From Lateolabrax maculatus (lineage: Eukaryota > Chordata > Actinopteri > Acropomatiformes > Lateolabracidae), in contig CM062200.1 of the NCBI GenBank assembly GCA_031216445.1, forward strand, positions 6,912,501-6,976,500: DNA of 64,000 nucleotides, in the 5' to 3' direction. Position numbers and translations under genes: made by a program. Of the stretch, positions 34,601 through 44,399 are shown in pieces. The first letter of the stretch is position 1. Every line of letters begins with the position of its first letter. A model generated the notes under the pieces. The model made no database searches and was not told the origin of the DNA. It saw only the letters and a list, made by a program, of their open reading frames with translations.

Positions 34601-37600
34601 CATGTAGAGATGGCAGCAGGAAAAACGTGTCAGAAGGACTCAAGTCCTTTATGACACACATAAAGACACATTTCCTCAATTTTCTGCTCCAAATGCTTTT
34701 GCAAAGTAATGCATTTTCACCTTGTCTTTTGTTTTTCTCCCTTAAAACTAACACCACAGATTATCCGCACAGCATTCAAGGGTTATCCCAAAGTGAGAGC
34801 CAGTCGCCATGGTAACAGCAGCAGGTGGAAATGCAGCCAGGCAGGCAGTCAGGGTGGCAATAGAGTATCACTCAGGGCTGAGAGGCAGACCAGTCAAGTT
34901 GCTATGTCTCCTGAGGAGGCAGAGAAGTGTCACCGGGGTGGTGCTAGATTCACTTTACTGTGCCAATGTCAATTATTGACAGTGTCAACATTGTCATACA
35001 GTCAGAGGAAGCCTGACTGTGTGTGTGTGGGTGGGTGTGTGTGTGTGTGTTTAAAAAAGAGAAAGACAGAGAGAGAGTCTCGTGTCTCAGTGTCTTGTGA
35101 GGAATGTGACAGTGGATCATTTGTTTTGCCTTGATACATAGACGGAGAGGTGGAGAGAAGTCACACCAGTCCTAGCGCTTTGGGTGTGAGGACGTGGCAG
35201 ACACCTGGTCAAGGCTCTCCCATTATTGAACAGGTAACTGATAGCACCTCAGCTATTTTTTAAAAACATTTTTACATTGTGCTCCCAGGAACCAGGAATA
35301 AAACTACAATAATAGAATATAATGATGGATATAAATGGGTCTGTGTGTGTTGGGGAGTGCAAACAGTATGTCTGCCTGCATACTGATCTGAAATTAAGTC
35401 TTCTAATCCTAGTGTTATGCTTATATAAGGCTTTCATATGCTTAGGTGCCTAGGCCACTGTCTCCATTTTTTAACCATAATATATTTAATGTTTCACTGT
35501 TGGCTTGGTAGGACACTCATAATATTGGATAAACCAAAAAGTTAACTGTAAATTCACTCCTACCAAGAACAAATTTTCATAGTTTCATTTTTGGACACAG
35601 AGACTTCTACACATTCTGACCCCTCATTTATGTGATGAGAAAGTGTCATTTGCATGAAGAAATGCCAATAAATATGATGCAAGTCACCACTTTAAAAGCT
35701 GAGGGAGATCACAGTAATTTATGATATGAAGCAGTCCAGTGGATCAGAGATGAAAAACCTCAGATTTTAAGTTAAAAAAAAAAAGATACGGATATATGAA
35801 ATTGAAGAGTGGCTTTACAAGTCTGAGACAAAATATAGCAGGTCAAAGCATCTGTAAAGAGCACCTCATCAGAATGAAGGACAGGGTTTGCTTTATGGAC
35901 CATTATCATCACAGATGTCAGTGTCTGCCTGCCACAGCATTTACACAAGCCAATTCAAAATGAGACATTTTGTACAGATGACAACAATGTCTAAGTGTTG
36001 CCTCATACAAAGTTTAACTGGACTAAACTGCTGCAAGCTTAGCAATATTACCACTGTCCAAGTTATTTGATCATTGGATTTGTATATATATATTTATAAA
36101 TTTGTTCATAATTTAAGAAATATATCAGTGGCCTACAGTAAGATATATATTTATATCTATAAAAGACTTAAATAAAGAGACTATTAACTTCTGTACTTTT
36201 ACAGTACTCTCTTTGGTGAATAGTATGTTGTTGACAGCCACAAGGTGTCTCAAAGTACAAATGGTTAAAAATCAGAATTTGTTTAGAAATTATTACTGCC
36301 GTGGTTTATGCAACAGTGACAAATGAGGGATCAGGGCCGTATGTCACATCATAAATCTGCTGGCAACATATCAGCGTTTCTCCATGCTCAATAAACACCA
36401 TCAGAATCCTCTGGCCCAAGGACCAGAATCTTTGCTTTTTCACTTTTCAGTTTCTATTGAGGATAGAGTCTCATTGTAATTCTGCGAGGGATAAGTCACG
36501 CTGTGTGCTGGCTTTGTCTGCTGCTTCCATTGCTACTGGGGCATTCACTGTGTCAAGCATGGGGAGAGTCATCTGACTAAAGAACAAACAGCAAAGCCCT
36601 GAAGAAAGACAAGATAGCTGACCTGCTGTTGTAGTATAGAGAGATGTCATATTGTCAATATCTCATGCTGTATTAAATGCTGTTATGCTTATATGCTCTG
36701 TATTTGTCAACAGAAAACAGGAGCTCAAATTAGCAAGATGAATGCACAGCATATGTTTTTATTGTGTTGATTAATGACAAAACATTTAGCAAGAGACATT
36801 AGCAACAACAGGAGGGTGGGATAGGGTTTCCATGCATAATTAAGGATATTTATCACATAGAATCTCTTTTATCCACACGCTGTAGGTGCCAGAAAAACGA
36901 AGCTTTCCGGGTAACGATGGGGAAAGACCTGTAGGCTGGCAAGCTCTGAGGAGAGGCTGGAATACCAACAGGGTGTCAGCTTTCCCTGGAGGCAGTCAGT
37001 CCAGTGAGCTCTACACAGGGACCAGCTCAGACCCCAACAGGAAGTCCCCTCTGACGAAAACAACCCCAACACAGCCCCTCAAGCAGACTCCTCTGCGTCG
37101 AACAACGTCCGCCGATCCCTGCAAACCACACACTCCGCTGCAAGGGCCAAACAGCACAGAGACCCACAAGTCGTATAACCCTTTGCACAGGACGAGCAGT
37201 GTTCAGCCTATACGGCCAACCGCCCCGCTGTGTAGAATAAACTGTAGCTCCCAGCCCTCAAACATACAGACAAGCTCTGCTGTGACTACAATCATCCCTC
37301 AGAGCAGAGCTGGCTTCTCCTCCATCACCATCTCCTCCAGGAAAGTGAGCAGATCGGCCAGTTTGCCCGGCTCTGACACCTGCGACCACTCTTCCCAGTC
37401 CAGTGAATCCGCTTCTCCGCCACTAGACCACCGGCCCATGGACCAAGACTCAAGGCAGGTCACGGTGCAGAGGAAGGCCACTATAGTCAAAGTGACGGAG
37501 CAGAGGATGATGTCCAGCCCTGTCTCGAGCACGAAGAGGGCGGGGACCCCACCAACTGTCCAGGCTCTGGACACAGTGGTCCACAGAAGAAAGGCTACCA

Positions 37601-40600
37601 TCATCAAGGTGACAGAGCACAGGGAGAGCTACAGTGCAGCCAAAGTGGGGTCCGGGTCGAAGCACCCGGAGTACAGACACAGCTACACAGAGGGAGTGTA
37701 CAAGGGTGACAGCGTGTGGAGTGGGGGGAACCATTCACAACACAATGTAGCACCTTCATATCACCATCTGGATTCCATAAAGCGCCCAGACTCTGCTGTA
37801 GCGCCAAATAAATCCACTTCAGATCCAGAGAGAAATGATGGAACACTACACAGGTCCACGCTGAGTCTTTTTGTGAGCACCCACCCTGCTATAGCAGCAC
37901 CCGCTCCCTCAGAGGTTTCTCTGAGGGCTGTTGGACAGAGATCGGACAGGTCGCACAGACCGCTGAGCTGCTATGGCAATGTGTTTGGACACACTGAGCC
38001 AAGCAAGGAGAATGTGACGCAATCAGCTGCCAGGAAATGGAGCTCTGGGCTTCCACAAGAGACCTCTGTTAACCCTGTGAACTCTGACAGTAGTTTCATC
38101 AGCCCTAGAACAGCAGAGAAAGAAGCAGGTCAGCTGGTGGCAGACGCCCTTAAGCCAAACAGAGGTGAGAAAGAAAGATTGCCGCCAGGGAATGCAGAGA
38201 GGAGAGCGTCCCCCTGTCTAACTCTCATCACGGCCCCGGGTAGGTTTCTCTGTCCCACTCTGACAGTCTTCTTGTCAGCACACAGGCTCCCTTTGTCTCT
38301 GATCTCCATTTTCAAAGGATGGCAGTGTCTAAATATACACTTCCTTTGTGCCATTTGTGTGTTCTAACTTGAAGTTATTACACACATTTCAGCGTTCTCG
38401 GGCTGAACTCTCAGGTTTGATATTCATTCACTTTTGATGTCTTATTGATAAGCATAATTAGATTGTATTGAGATGATCCCTTTATCCGCTGCCTTGAGTG
38501 CAACTGACTGATATCTGCACTGATGTCAAATAGCGTCGCCTAGTTGCACAGGATTTCTCACTTTCACCTTCTTTTATTTTCCCCACACACCTCTTTGCAT
38601 GTATAATCTATTCTAGTCCTCCTTTTCAATGACATCACACGGGAGGGAGAGGAATCACAAGCTGCTAAACATGGTGAAAATAAAGTGTTAGGGTGTGTAA
38701 GAATCAATTTTGGCATCCAGATCCTGCAATGCAGGTGTTAGAGCTTCTCATCTACTCTGGCAAGAAAGAGAATAAATTTATTCCTTAATGGTTATGGTAA
38801 GAAATAAATAAAGAGCTGTTTTAAAGTGTTCTGGGGTCTCAGGTCGTCCAAGTCTTCACAAGTAAATTGCACATCAAGATGCAAGTCCTTTCAATTCTTT
38901 AGCTAAATAATCAAATATGTAAGATATGGGGCCATGCAAGGCTTGGCTGTTGCTGTATTATTTATCTTTTATTGCTCCAGGATTTAAAAAATTTAAATGT
39001 TTGACTTGAATGTTTTTGCTTTAAGTCTGAAGTCAAGTTGTGTGATTGTATAAAACGGCTGAAACTGTGAGCTCAAGCTATTGTTTTGGAATGCTGAATA
39101 GTCAGGTGAATTAGTAATATGAGGAGGGAGTTTTTCTGCTGAGCAAGTGTTTGGTGGCTTTTCTCTGTGTGAAATTATTAATTATTCTTTAATCACATTC
39201 ATTAACAGTGTCATCAATTCATTACTGAGGCCCGAAGCGTCTTAATTTAAATTCAATGTTTGATACAGTCAACCTCCAAATGAGGCAGGACATTATGAAA
39301 TTGTGTTACGGTCTGCCTGTGGTGTACAGCAGCCGGTGTCACTTTTTTACTCACTCTTCAGTTACATCAAAGTCCTCTTGCGTTTCAGATCCCCACTCAC
39401 ATCAGTCTCCAGAGGAAGTACTTGCCCTCAATGCAGCTGCGATCATAGCAAATATCAAACTCCAAAGACAACTTAGTAAGAAGAGAACACCAAATGGCAA
39501 TTCTGAGAAGGACTCCACTGCATCACCCCAGGGAAATACTGGTACTATTACTTCTCTGTATCACTCATATGTAATCATAATTTATCACCTTATAAAACAT
39601 TGATCTTTGTTACAATTAACTGAAAATGTTGCAAGCTCAGTACTTTGTTTTCAGAGCTACATCTCTGGTTGAATCAATACAGATACTGTGGAATTCCTTG
39701 GCTCTTACATACTGTGCCTATTTGATTCATACCAAGAAGTAATATGTCATGGCAGGCCCAGAGGGCTATTGAGCAACTGTGCATTGTGTTCAGACATGAG
39801 AAACCAAGCCAGGTGTAGATGAGACACAAACAGTGTGATTTTCTGTGCCTTGGTAGTGACAGAAGAGGGGAAATGTATGAAGCCACATCCAGATCAAAGC
39901 CCAGTCCAGCTCCCCAACCAGCCTCATGCTGGATTTGTTCATCTGAGTCTTGATTGTGAAAGGTCACCTGAAAGTATTTCTCTACAGGTGAGTTCAGACG
40001 TTTCATTGTTTTATTGAAATAAAACAACGAAACAAAAGGTTGGGGATTAATTCTCCAAATAAGAATGTTAAGCAAATAGATAAACAAGTTAAGTTAATTT
40101 TTGTAACCTCTTAGAACAATGCAATGTCTTTTTTTTAATTTTTGTTGCAAAAATACGATTTTGATTTTAAATCCCTATGTTGTTAATTATCTGACCCCTT
40201 GGGTTTATGTCAACCCCTTTGGGGATTCTCCACCCCGAGGCCACTGAAATACACTACAGTGTCAGGGAAAGGGGATGACACATTTATACTGGTTTTCCAT
40301 GAGATGCCCTAGATGCCCTATGTTCTCGGGCGGGTGGAGTTGGAAATGGGGGGTTTGGGCTTAAATATTTTGTCAAGAGGAGCAATATGTTTCTGATTTT
40401 TGGCAGGATGCACTGCAGAGATCCAGACCAGACTTCATCAGTCGTTCCCAGGGCAGAGTGCGAGAGCTGGAGCGAAGGGCACAGGAGAGGAGGGAGCTGG
40501 TGGATTCGTTAGACCCACAGTCGGATGCTGCTGTCAGGCAGAGGAGAGCCCACAGTGCCTGGTCTACCTCTCTGAATGGTACTGTGCCAGCAGCCCCCTT

Positions 40601-41792
40601 CACCTCTCTCATCCACTGTCATGCCCATTGTCCCTTTGCAGCTGCAATGGCTGTTTGCCACATGACCAATCACACAAATACAGACACAGAACAGCAAGGG
40701 GGGTAGTTTACAGCCAGTATGTGTTGGTTCATACCAATATGTCTGGATTTAATTTGCTGCTGATTTTTTTCTCAATTCTACATATATTCTATTTACATTT
40801 ATGTTTTGCTTGAAGGGACGCTTACTTCACTAAAATCCTCTACTGACAATCAAAACACTGAGTTAGCAGTAGTTTTAGACTGGAAGATCCACCACAACTA
40901 TTCAATGACACCTTATAAAGATTCTGTGCTACTATTAATAACAGGAATTCATTTAAAGAAAGTGCATAGCTAAATCAATAAATAAAGAAAACATAACACA
41001 AAAGTAAATGTGAAAAAGTAATAATGAAGAAAATAATATATTTTATTCGGGATGGATCACATAACAGGCATTTATCTGAAATGTATTAAAAGCACATTTT
41101 TAGCCTGATATGTAATTTAAACAATTTCCGAAAAACACAAAGGAGAGAAACAGAGAGAAGTTGCACACTGGGCTAACCTGTGACTAAATACAATAAAAGG
41201 CACTTGAAGTAAGATATGAAACAAATGGCTTTATTGTGTATACATACGCAAGTGCTCCTCTATTGAATAACAAGGTTAAGAATGATTGCCAGCATTGGAT
41301 TTCTGTGGAAATATTTCTGTGACCTTCAAATGTCATTAAGCTCTGGATGCAGTGTTCTCTCTGATGAGATTTCCATTCAGAGTGCCAGGCTTCACAGTAA
41401 ACAATAAAGAATTTAAAGATTTGTGACTGGGATTTTGTAGCTCTCTCTGCCCTCTACTGGCCATAATAGAAAGATACACCAGTGGGTCAATTACAGCTAG
41501 CAAAGTGACAGATTAAGAGTAGTTCACTGACATTTTAATCAGTGTGCATCAATGTGATGAGCTTGTGTAAATGGGACCAGTTCTTGCATGATGGTGATAC
41601 AAAATCATACTTCATAAAATGTAAGGAGAAGCTTTTAAACAAGTTGGAATTCATGTCCTCATTTAAAATACTCTTGTCTGTTCTTTCTTGAGATTCTGTA
41701 AGAGAGGAGGCTTTTAGTCTCTTCAGACACCAGGAAAAGCTAGAGTGATTTACTGCCATGCTTTTGAGCCTTAAACACAACCAGCATTGCGT

Positions 41793-41847
<55 letters not shown>

Positions 41848-44012
41848 CGGACATGCTTGTGTTTCCAGATAACCTTTTCAAACCCAGAGATAGAGCCATT
41901 ACTGGGAAAGAGATGCAGCTAAGATCTAAGCGGTAAGTTCCATCTCAATCTCTACCTTATATCTGGTATTACTTTTGCATTTGAAAGCCAGTATCAATGA
42001 CACCTCCATACATAATATGCTGCTCTTGTTTCTCTGGCAAGACTTTTTTGCTCTAATTATGTTGGTTCCCTTCCTTGCCTCACTTGTTTATTTCCTTCCT
42101 GACAAATCCACCTATTGATTAGGAAGAAATGTTAGTCTGAGGTGTTAGACTGTGGACTTATACAGTACATAGTGGTGCATTGAAAGTGAATGGCTGTATC
42201 CCACAATTAGAAAATTCTTTTGAAAAAGATTGTAGGTGACTTCATTCTTAGTTGACAAATATTTTTGTTTAAATATCAACCAATTTTTTCTTTACCTGCA
42301 ACTCTACCAACAATCATAAAAGACACAAAATTATAATTGTATTACAGTACGCTTGCAGAGGTGAAGAGGAAAAAAGAAGAAGAGAAGAAGAAGGAGGTGT
42401 GTTTGAGCAACAGACAGCGAGTTGAACTTTTCAAAAAGGTAAATCTCTATATCTTTTGTCAAAAAATTAAACCTCACTAACCTGCAGTCAAAAAATATTC
42501 AAACAACAGAATCACCAAATCCCTGAATAAAGGGAATAAAACAACTCACCACAGTGTTAACAAATCTTTGCCTGACACACTGAACAGAACATTAATTGTA
42601 GATATGACCCACATGCAAATGAGCAGGTAACACTTCTTTCTCCTACAAGCTCAATTAAACCTTGCAGAGGGTGAAATGTTTTGCAGCAATGGCCGATGCT
42701 AAGACCTCATGTAATAATGCAGCTATTTCTCACTCTTCTGCAGCTGCTGCTGTAGCTGTTGAAAATAATTTCAAATCGTCTATCAACTCCATTATGGTTA
42801 ACTGAAAAGACTGCTGTTGAGCTACTGCTGGGATACACGAGGTTGAACTTAAGGGATATTCATACAAAAACCTTGGAAACACAAAAGCACATTTTTATTA
42901 TCACAGTTTCTCCACCTCATATTCAACCTCATATATAACATATTCCATACAGCATAATCAACAGCTTTATAACTTTATGTATTTATTTAAAATTAGATCT
43001 TCCAAGATCTGATGATAATAATTCTAGGGTTACAAGAATATTTTCGTATTTGCACTCCTTACTTTTGGTAACTTGTCATAGAGGTGATCTTTTATTTAGT
43101 ACTGCTGTTATAACTGACTTTATGTAACTCTGGAATGAAACATAAAAGAAATGGTAAAGCTGTATCAATAGAAAAAAGGATATATAGTCTGCTTATTTCT
43201 AAAAGGAGTCACATTACATTGAATATTTAAACTCTGAGGTTGTCTTTGCTTTAAGAACAATGTGGTTATTATGCCACCAGAGGTCGCTGCTGCCAAACTC
43301 TTGCTATTTTCTTGCTCTTCTCCCACAAGTTTGATTAGAAAAGCTGAAAAAACTGCCCATAAAGGGATTTTCAGCATGTGAAGTGAGTATTATTGGTTGT
43401 TTTTATTGTATGGTCAATAGTTATCGCCCTTTACAGAACAGAGTTTGATTTGCTGGAGGAATTGTAGTCACTCTCTTCCACACTGCACCCCACACCCTTT
43501 CTCTCATTATGGAGAGAAACTGTGAACAGTCTCATTGTGCTGAGTGTATGAGGCCTGTGTTCCCCGTGAAACAAAAGGCCCTTCAGTGGCAGAGAGAGCT
43601 ACAGTGCAGTGCCACCATTCAGCCGAGCTGCAGACAGTGTGGGTGCCCACACACAGCTGCTCCACCCACACTGCTGCTGTGGCAGATAACACCGGGAAGA
43701 GGGGCGATGCCAAAGATCCAGCAGGTCCTGAAAGAGGAGCTGGAAACCTGAACGGTGTGGTTGAGAGGACGGCAGGGACCAGGCTTCACTCTTGTTTCTG
43801 CACAGGACTGTTTGATTCACATCTGAAGCTACAGTAGAATGTGTATGTTTGTGTGTTTGCTCTGGATTGCAAAAAAACAACACTATTTTTTGTAAGGACT
43901 AGACTGGTGATCTATAGCCGTCATTCTGTCATAAATGTTTTAGTAATCTGAGTATTTTGTTTTCTTGTTGCAGAAACTGTTGGATCAGATTCTTCAAAGG
44001 AACAACAGCTGA
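31071..44012 (+). CDS. c10orf90: C10orf90/FATS orthologue, ALMS-motif protein, ten coding exons
   Basis: Ten exons join with consistent phase to about 915 residues. The C-terminal 120 residues form an ALMS motif (RPDFISRSQGRVRELERRAQ to KLLDQILQRNNS), the module shared by ALMS1, CEP295 and C10orf90. No other fold is visible: the rest is Ser/Pro/Arg-rich and probably disordered. FATS has been reported as a p53-linked tumour suppressor with ubiquitin-ligase activity; ALMS-motif proteins act at centrosomes. The location between dock1 and adam12 in the same relative orientation as in human decides the orthologue. It is longer than human C10orf90 (about 700 residues), mainly through exon 4. The start is uncertain: ATG 31071 is the first in an open frame, but an upstream exon is possible. 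Confidence 0.88.
31662..32694. other. C10orf90 intron 1
   Basis: 1.0 kb. It contains a short palindromic repeat element at 32469-32569; no other exon seen. Confidence 0.75.
32469..32569. mobile_element. Short MITE-like palindromic element (101 bp)
   Basis: The left end TTAAAGGAATAGTTGGA and the reverse complement of the right end TTAAAAGAACAGTTTGA match at 14 of 17 bases. The inner part (GATCTTCTCATCTAACTTCC, GGCGTTTTTCCCC) resembles ends of a fish repeat I recall with a TTTAAAGGAATAGTTTGACA start. Confidence 0.6.
32695..32755 (+). CDS. c10orf90: C10orf90 coding exon 2
   Basis: VKLKQPITPTFQKNQQANRQ plus one base. Acceptor TTTTTTCACAG, donor GTATGT. Phase 0 in, phase 1 out; fits exon 3 directly. 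Confidence 0.85.
32756..35141. other. C10orf90 intron 2
   Basis: 2.4 kb. It contains a possible 52-base cryptic exon at 34760-34811 and a GT-rich stretch near 35016-35050. A CT-rich run lies near 34148-34170. Confidence 0.75.
35142..35233 (+). CDS. c10orf90: C10orf90 coding exon 3
   Basis: DGEVERSHTSPSALGVRTWQ then TPGQGSPIIEQ. Acceptor GATACATAG, donor GTAACT. Phase 1 in, phase 0 out, exactly bridging exons 2 and 4. Confidence 0.83.
35234..36885. other. C10orf90 intron 3
   Basis: 1.65 kb, AT-rich (TA-rich near 36080-36170); no exon or repeat family recognised. Confidence 0.75.
36886..38239 (+). CDS. c10orf90: C10orf90 coding exon 4, large central exon
   Basis: 1354 bases, residues about 249-699, rich in Ser, Thr, Pro, Arg and His. 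It holds five degenerate 15-residue tandem repeats (37045-37266) and two copies of RKATI(V/I)KVTE(Q/H)R at 37471 and 37588. It ends at TLITAPG before the donor GTAGGT. The open frame runs on to 38367 into the intron, but that tail is not part of the spliced product. The exon's first codon is GTG (Val), following acceptor TGTAG. Confidence 0.9.
37045..37266 (+). repeat. c10orf90: Coding tandem repeat, five units of 14-15 residues
   Basis: Units begin SPLTKTT, TPLRRTTSADP, TPLQGPNSTET, NPLHRTSSVQP and APLCRINCSSQP. PL recurs every 14, 15, 15 and 15 residues, with R/K-T-S/T following. Read directly from the translation. Confidence 0.8.
38240..39388. other. C10orf90 intron 4
   Basis: 1.15 kb AT-rich intron; nothing else recognised. 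Confidence 0.75.
39389..39541 (+). CDS. c10orf90: C10orf90 coding exon 5
   Basis: DPHSHQSPEEVLALNAAAII, ANIKLQRQLSKKRTPNGNSE, KDSTASPQGNT. The hydrophobic helix-like stretch EEVLALNAAAIIANIKLQRQ is the most ordered-looking part upstream of the ALMS motif. Acceptor CGTTTCAG, donor GTACTA. Confidence 0.87.
39542..39856. other. C10orf90 intron 5
   Basis: 0.3 kb; no feature seen. Confidence 0.75.
39857..39987 (+). CDS. c10orf90: C10orf90 coding exon 6
   Basis: VTEEGKCMKPHPDQSPVQLP then NQPHAGFVHLSLDCERSPES and ISLQ. The SLQ ending leads straight into the ALMS motif in the next exon. Acceptor TTGGTAG, donor GTGAGT. Confidence 0.85.
39988..40406. other. C10orf90 intron 6
   Basis: 0.4 kb; no other exon or repeat recognised. 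Confidence 0.75.
40407..40578 (+). CDS. c10orf90: C10orf90 coding exon 7 (start of ALMS motif)
   Basis: DALQRSRPDFISRSQGRVRE then LERRAQERRELVDSLD. The RPDFISRSQxRVxELE signature is diagnostic of the ALMS motif. Acceptor TTTTTGGCAG, donor GTACTG. Confidence 0.93.
41447..41460 (-). promoter_or_regulatory. CTCF-like motif, reverse orientation
   Basis: The minus strand reads CCAGTAGAGGGCAG, a match to the CTCF core CCASYAGRKGGCRS. It faces the forward site at 29632. Confidence 0.45.
41795..41846. repeat. (GT)26 microsatellite at the C10orf90 exon 8 acceptor
   Basis: About 26 GT units. Only TCGGACATGCTTGTGTTTCCAG separates the tract from exon 8. Confidence 0.97.
41869..41932 (+). CDS. c10orf90: C10orf90 coding exon 8 (ALMS motif)
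   Basis: DNLFKPRDRAITGKEMQLRS plus K and two bases of Arg. Sixty-four bases. Skipping it joins exon 7 to exon 9 out of frame with a stop after about five codons. Donor GTAAGT. Confidence 0.9.
41933..42347. other. C10orf90 intron 8
   Basis: 0.4 kb; no other feature. Confidence 0.75.
42348..42438 (+). CDS. c10orf90: C10orf90 coding exon 9 (ALMS motif)
   Basis: TLAEVKRKKEEEKKKEVCLS then NRQRVELFKK, a basic helical segment typical of ALMS motifs. Acceptor ATTACAG, donor GTAAAT. Confidence 0.92.
42439..43973. other. C10orf90 intron 9
   Basis: 1.5 kb. It contains an imperfect CTCF-like site near 43275 (one mismatch). Open frames at 43509-43837 lack splice or homology support. Confidence 0.75.
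43974..44012 (+). CDS. c10orf90: C10orf90 coding exon 10, stop codon
   Basis: KLLDQILQRNNS then TGA. This is the usual end of an ALMS motif (xLLDQIL). Acceptor TTGTTGCAG. Confidence 0.93.
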   Translation, partial: KLLDQILQRNNS

Positions 44013-44358
44013 ATGACTGACTACAATAGAAGATGATGACATGAAAAACCCCGTAGCATTGTGTAACTGACTGATGAAGTGAACTTTGCCTTTTGACTTT
44101 GCTGAATATTAACTGAAATATCAGCGTAGGTCATGATAAAACTCTAGCTGGACTTTGGACCTTGTATTTTTCTCTTGTGTATTAGCATTTAATTTAAGTT
44201 ACAGAGTTTAACATCTGTTTTTTCTGAAAGCTAAGTTCATGACAATCTTTCAAAAGCCCACAAGGTCATTTAACATCACTGACTGCTGTTTGGAAGGTTT
44301 TTCCAGAACCTTCAAAGACTCTTCTGCCCATCTGGATAAAACAATATATTTGATGGAC

Positions 44359-44364
44359 AATAAA
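44359..44364 (+). terminator. c10orf90: Poly(A) signal of C10orf90
   Basis: AATAAA 347 bases after the stop codon, giving a short 3' UTR of about 370 bases. Confidence 0.75.
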
Positions 44365-44399
44365 AAATGCTTTTAACCTGTTTCCCTTATTGCGACTGT

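Larger units (their letters stand above)
40579..41868. other. C10orf90 intron 7
   Basis: 1.3 kb. It contains a reverse CTCF-like motif at 41447-41460 and ends in a long TG tract 22 bases before exon 8. Confidence 0.8.

Noticed and set aside
38240..38367. Extension of the C10orf90 exon 4 frame to a stop at 38367
   Set aside because: A good donor at 38240 joins in phase to exon 5, which continues the protein. The tail has no supporting similarity.
43509..43883. Overlapping 70-97 codon frames in C10orf90 intron 9
   Set aside because: Frames on both strands, none with recognisable product or splice sites; exon 9 joins directly in phase to exon 10.
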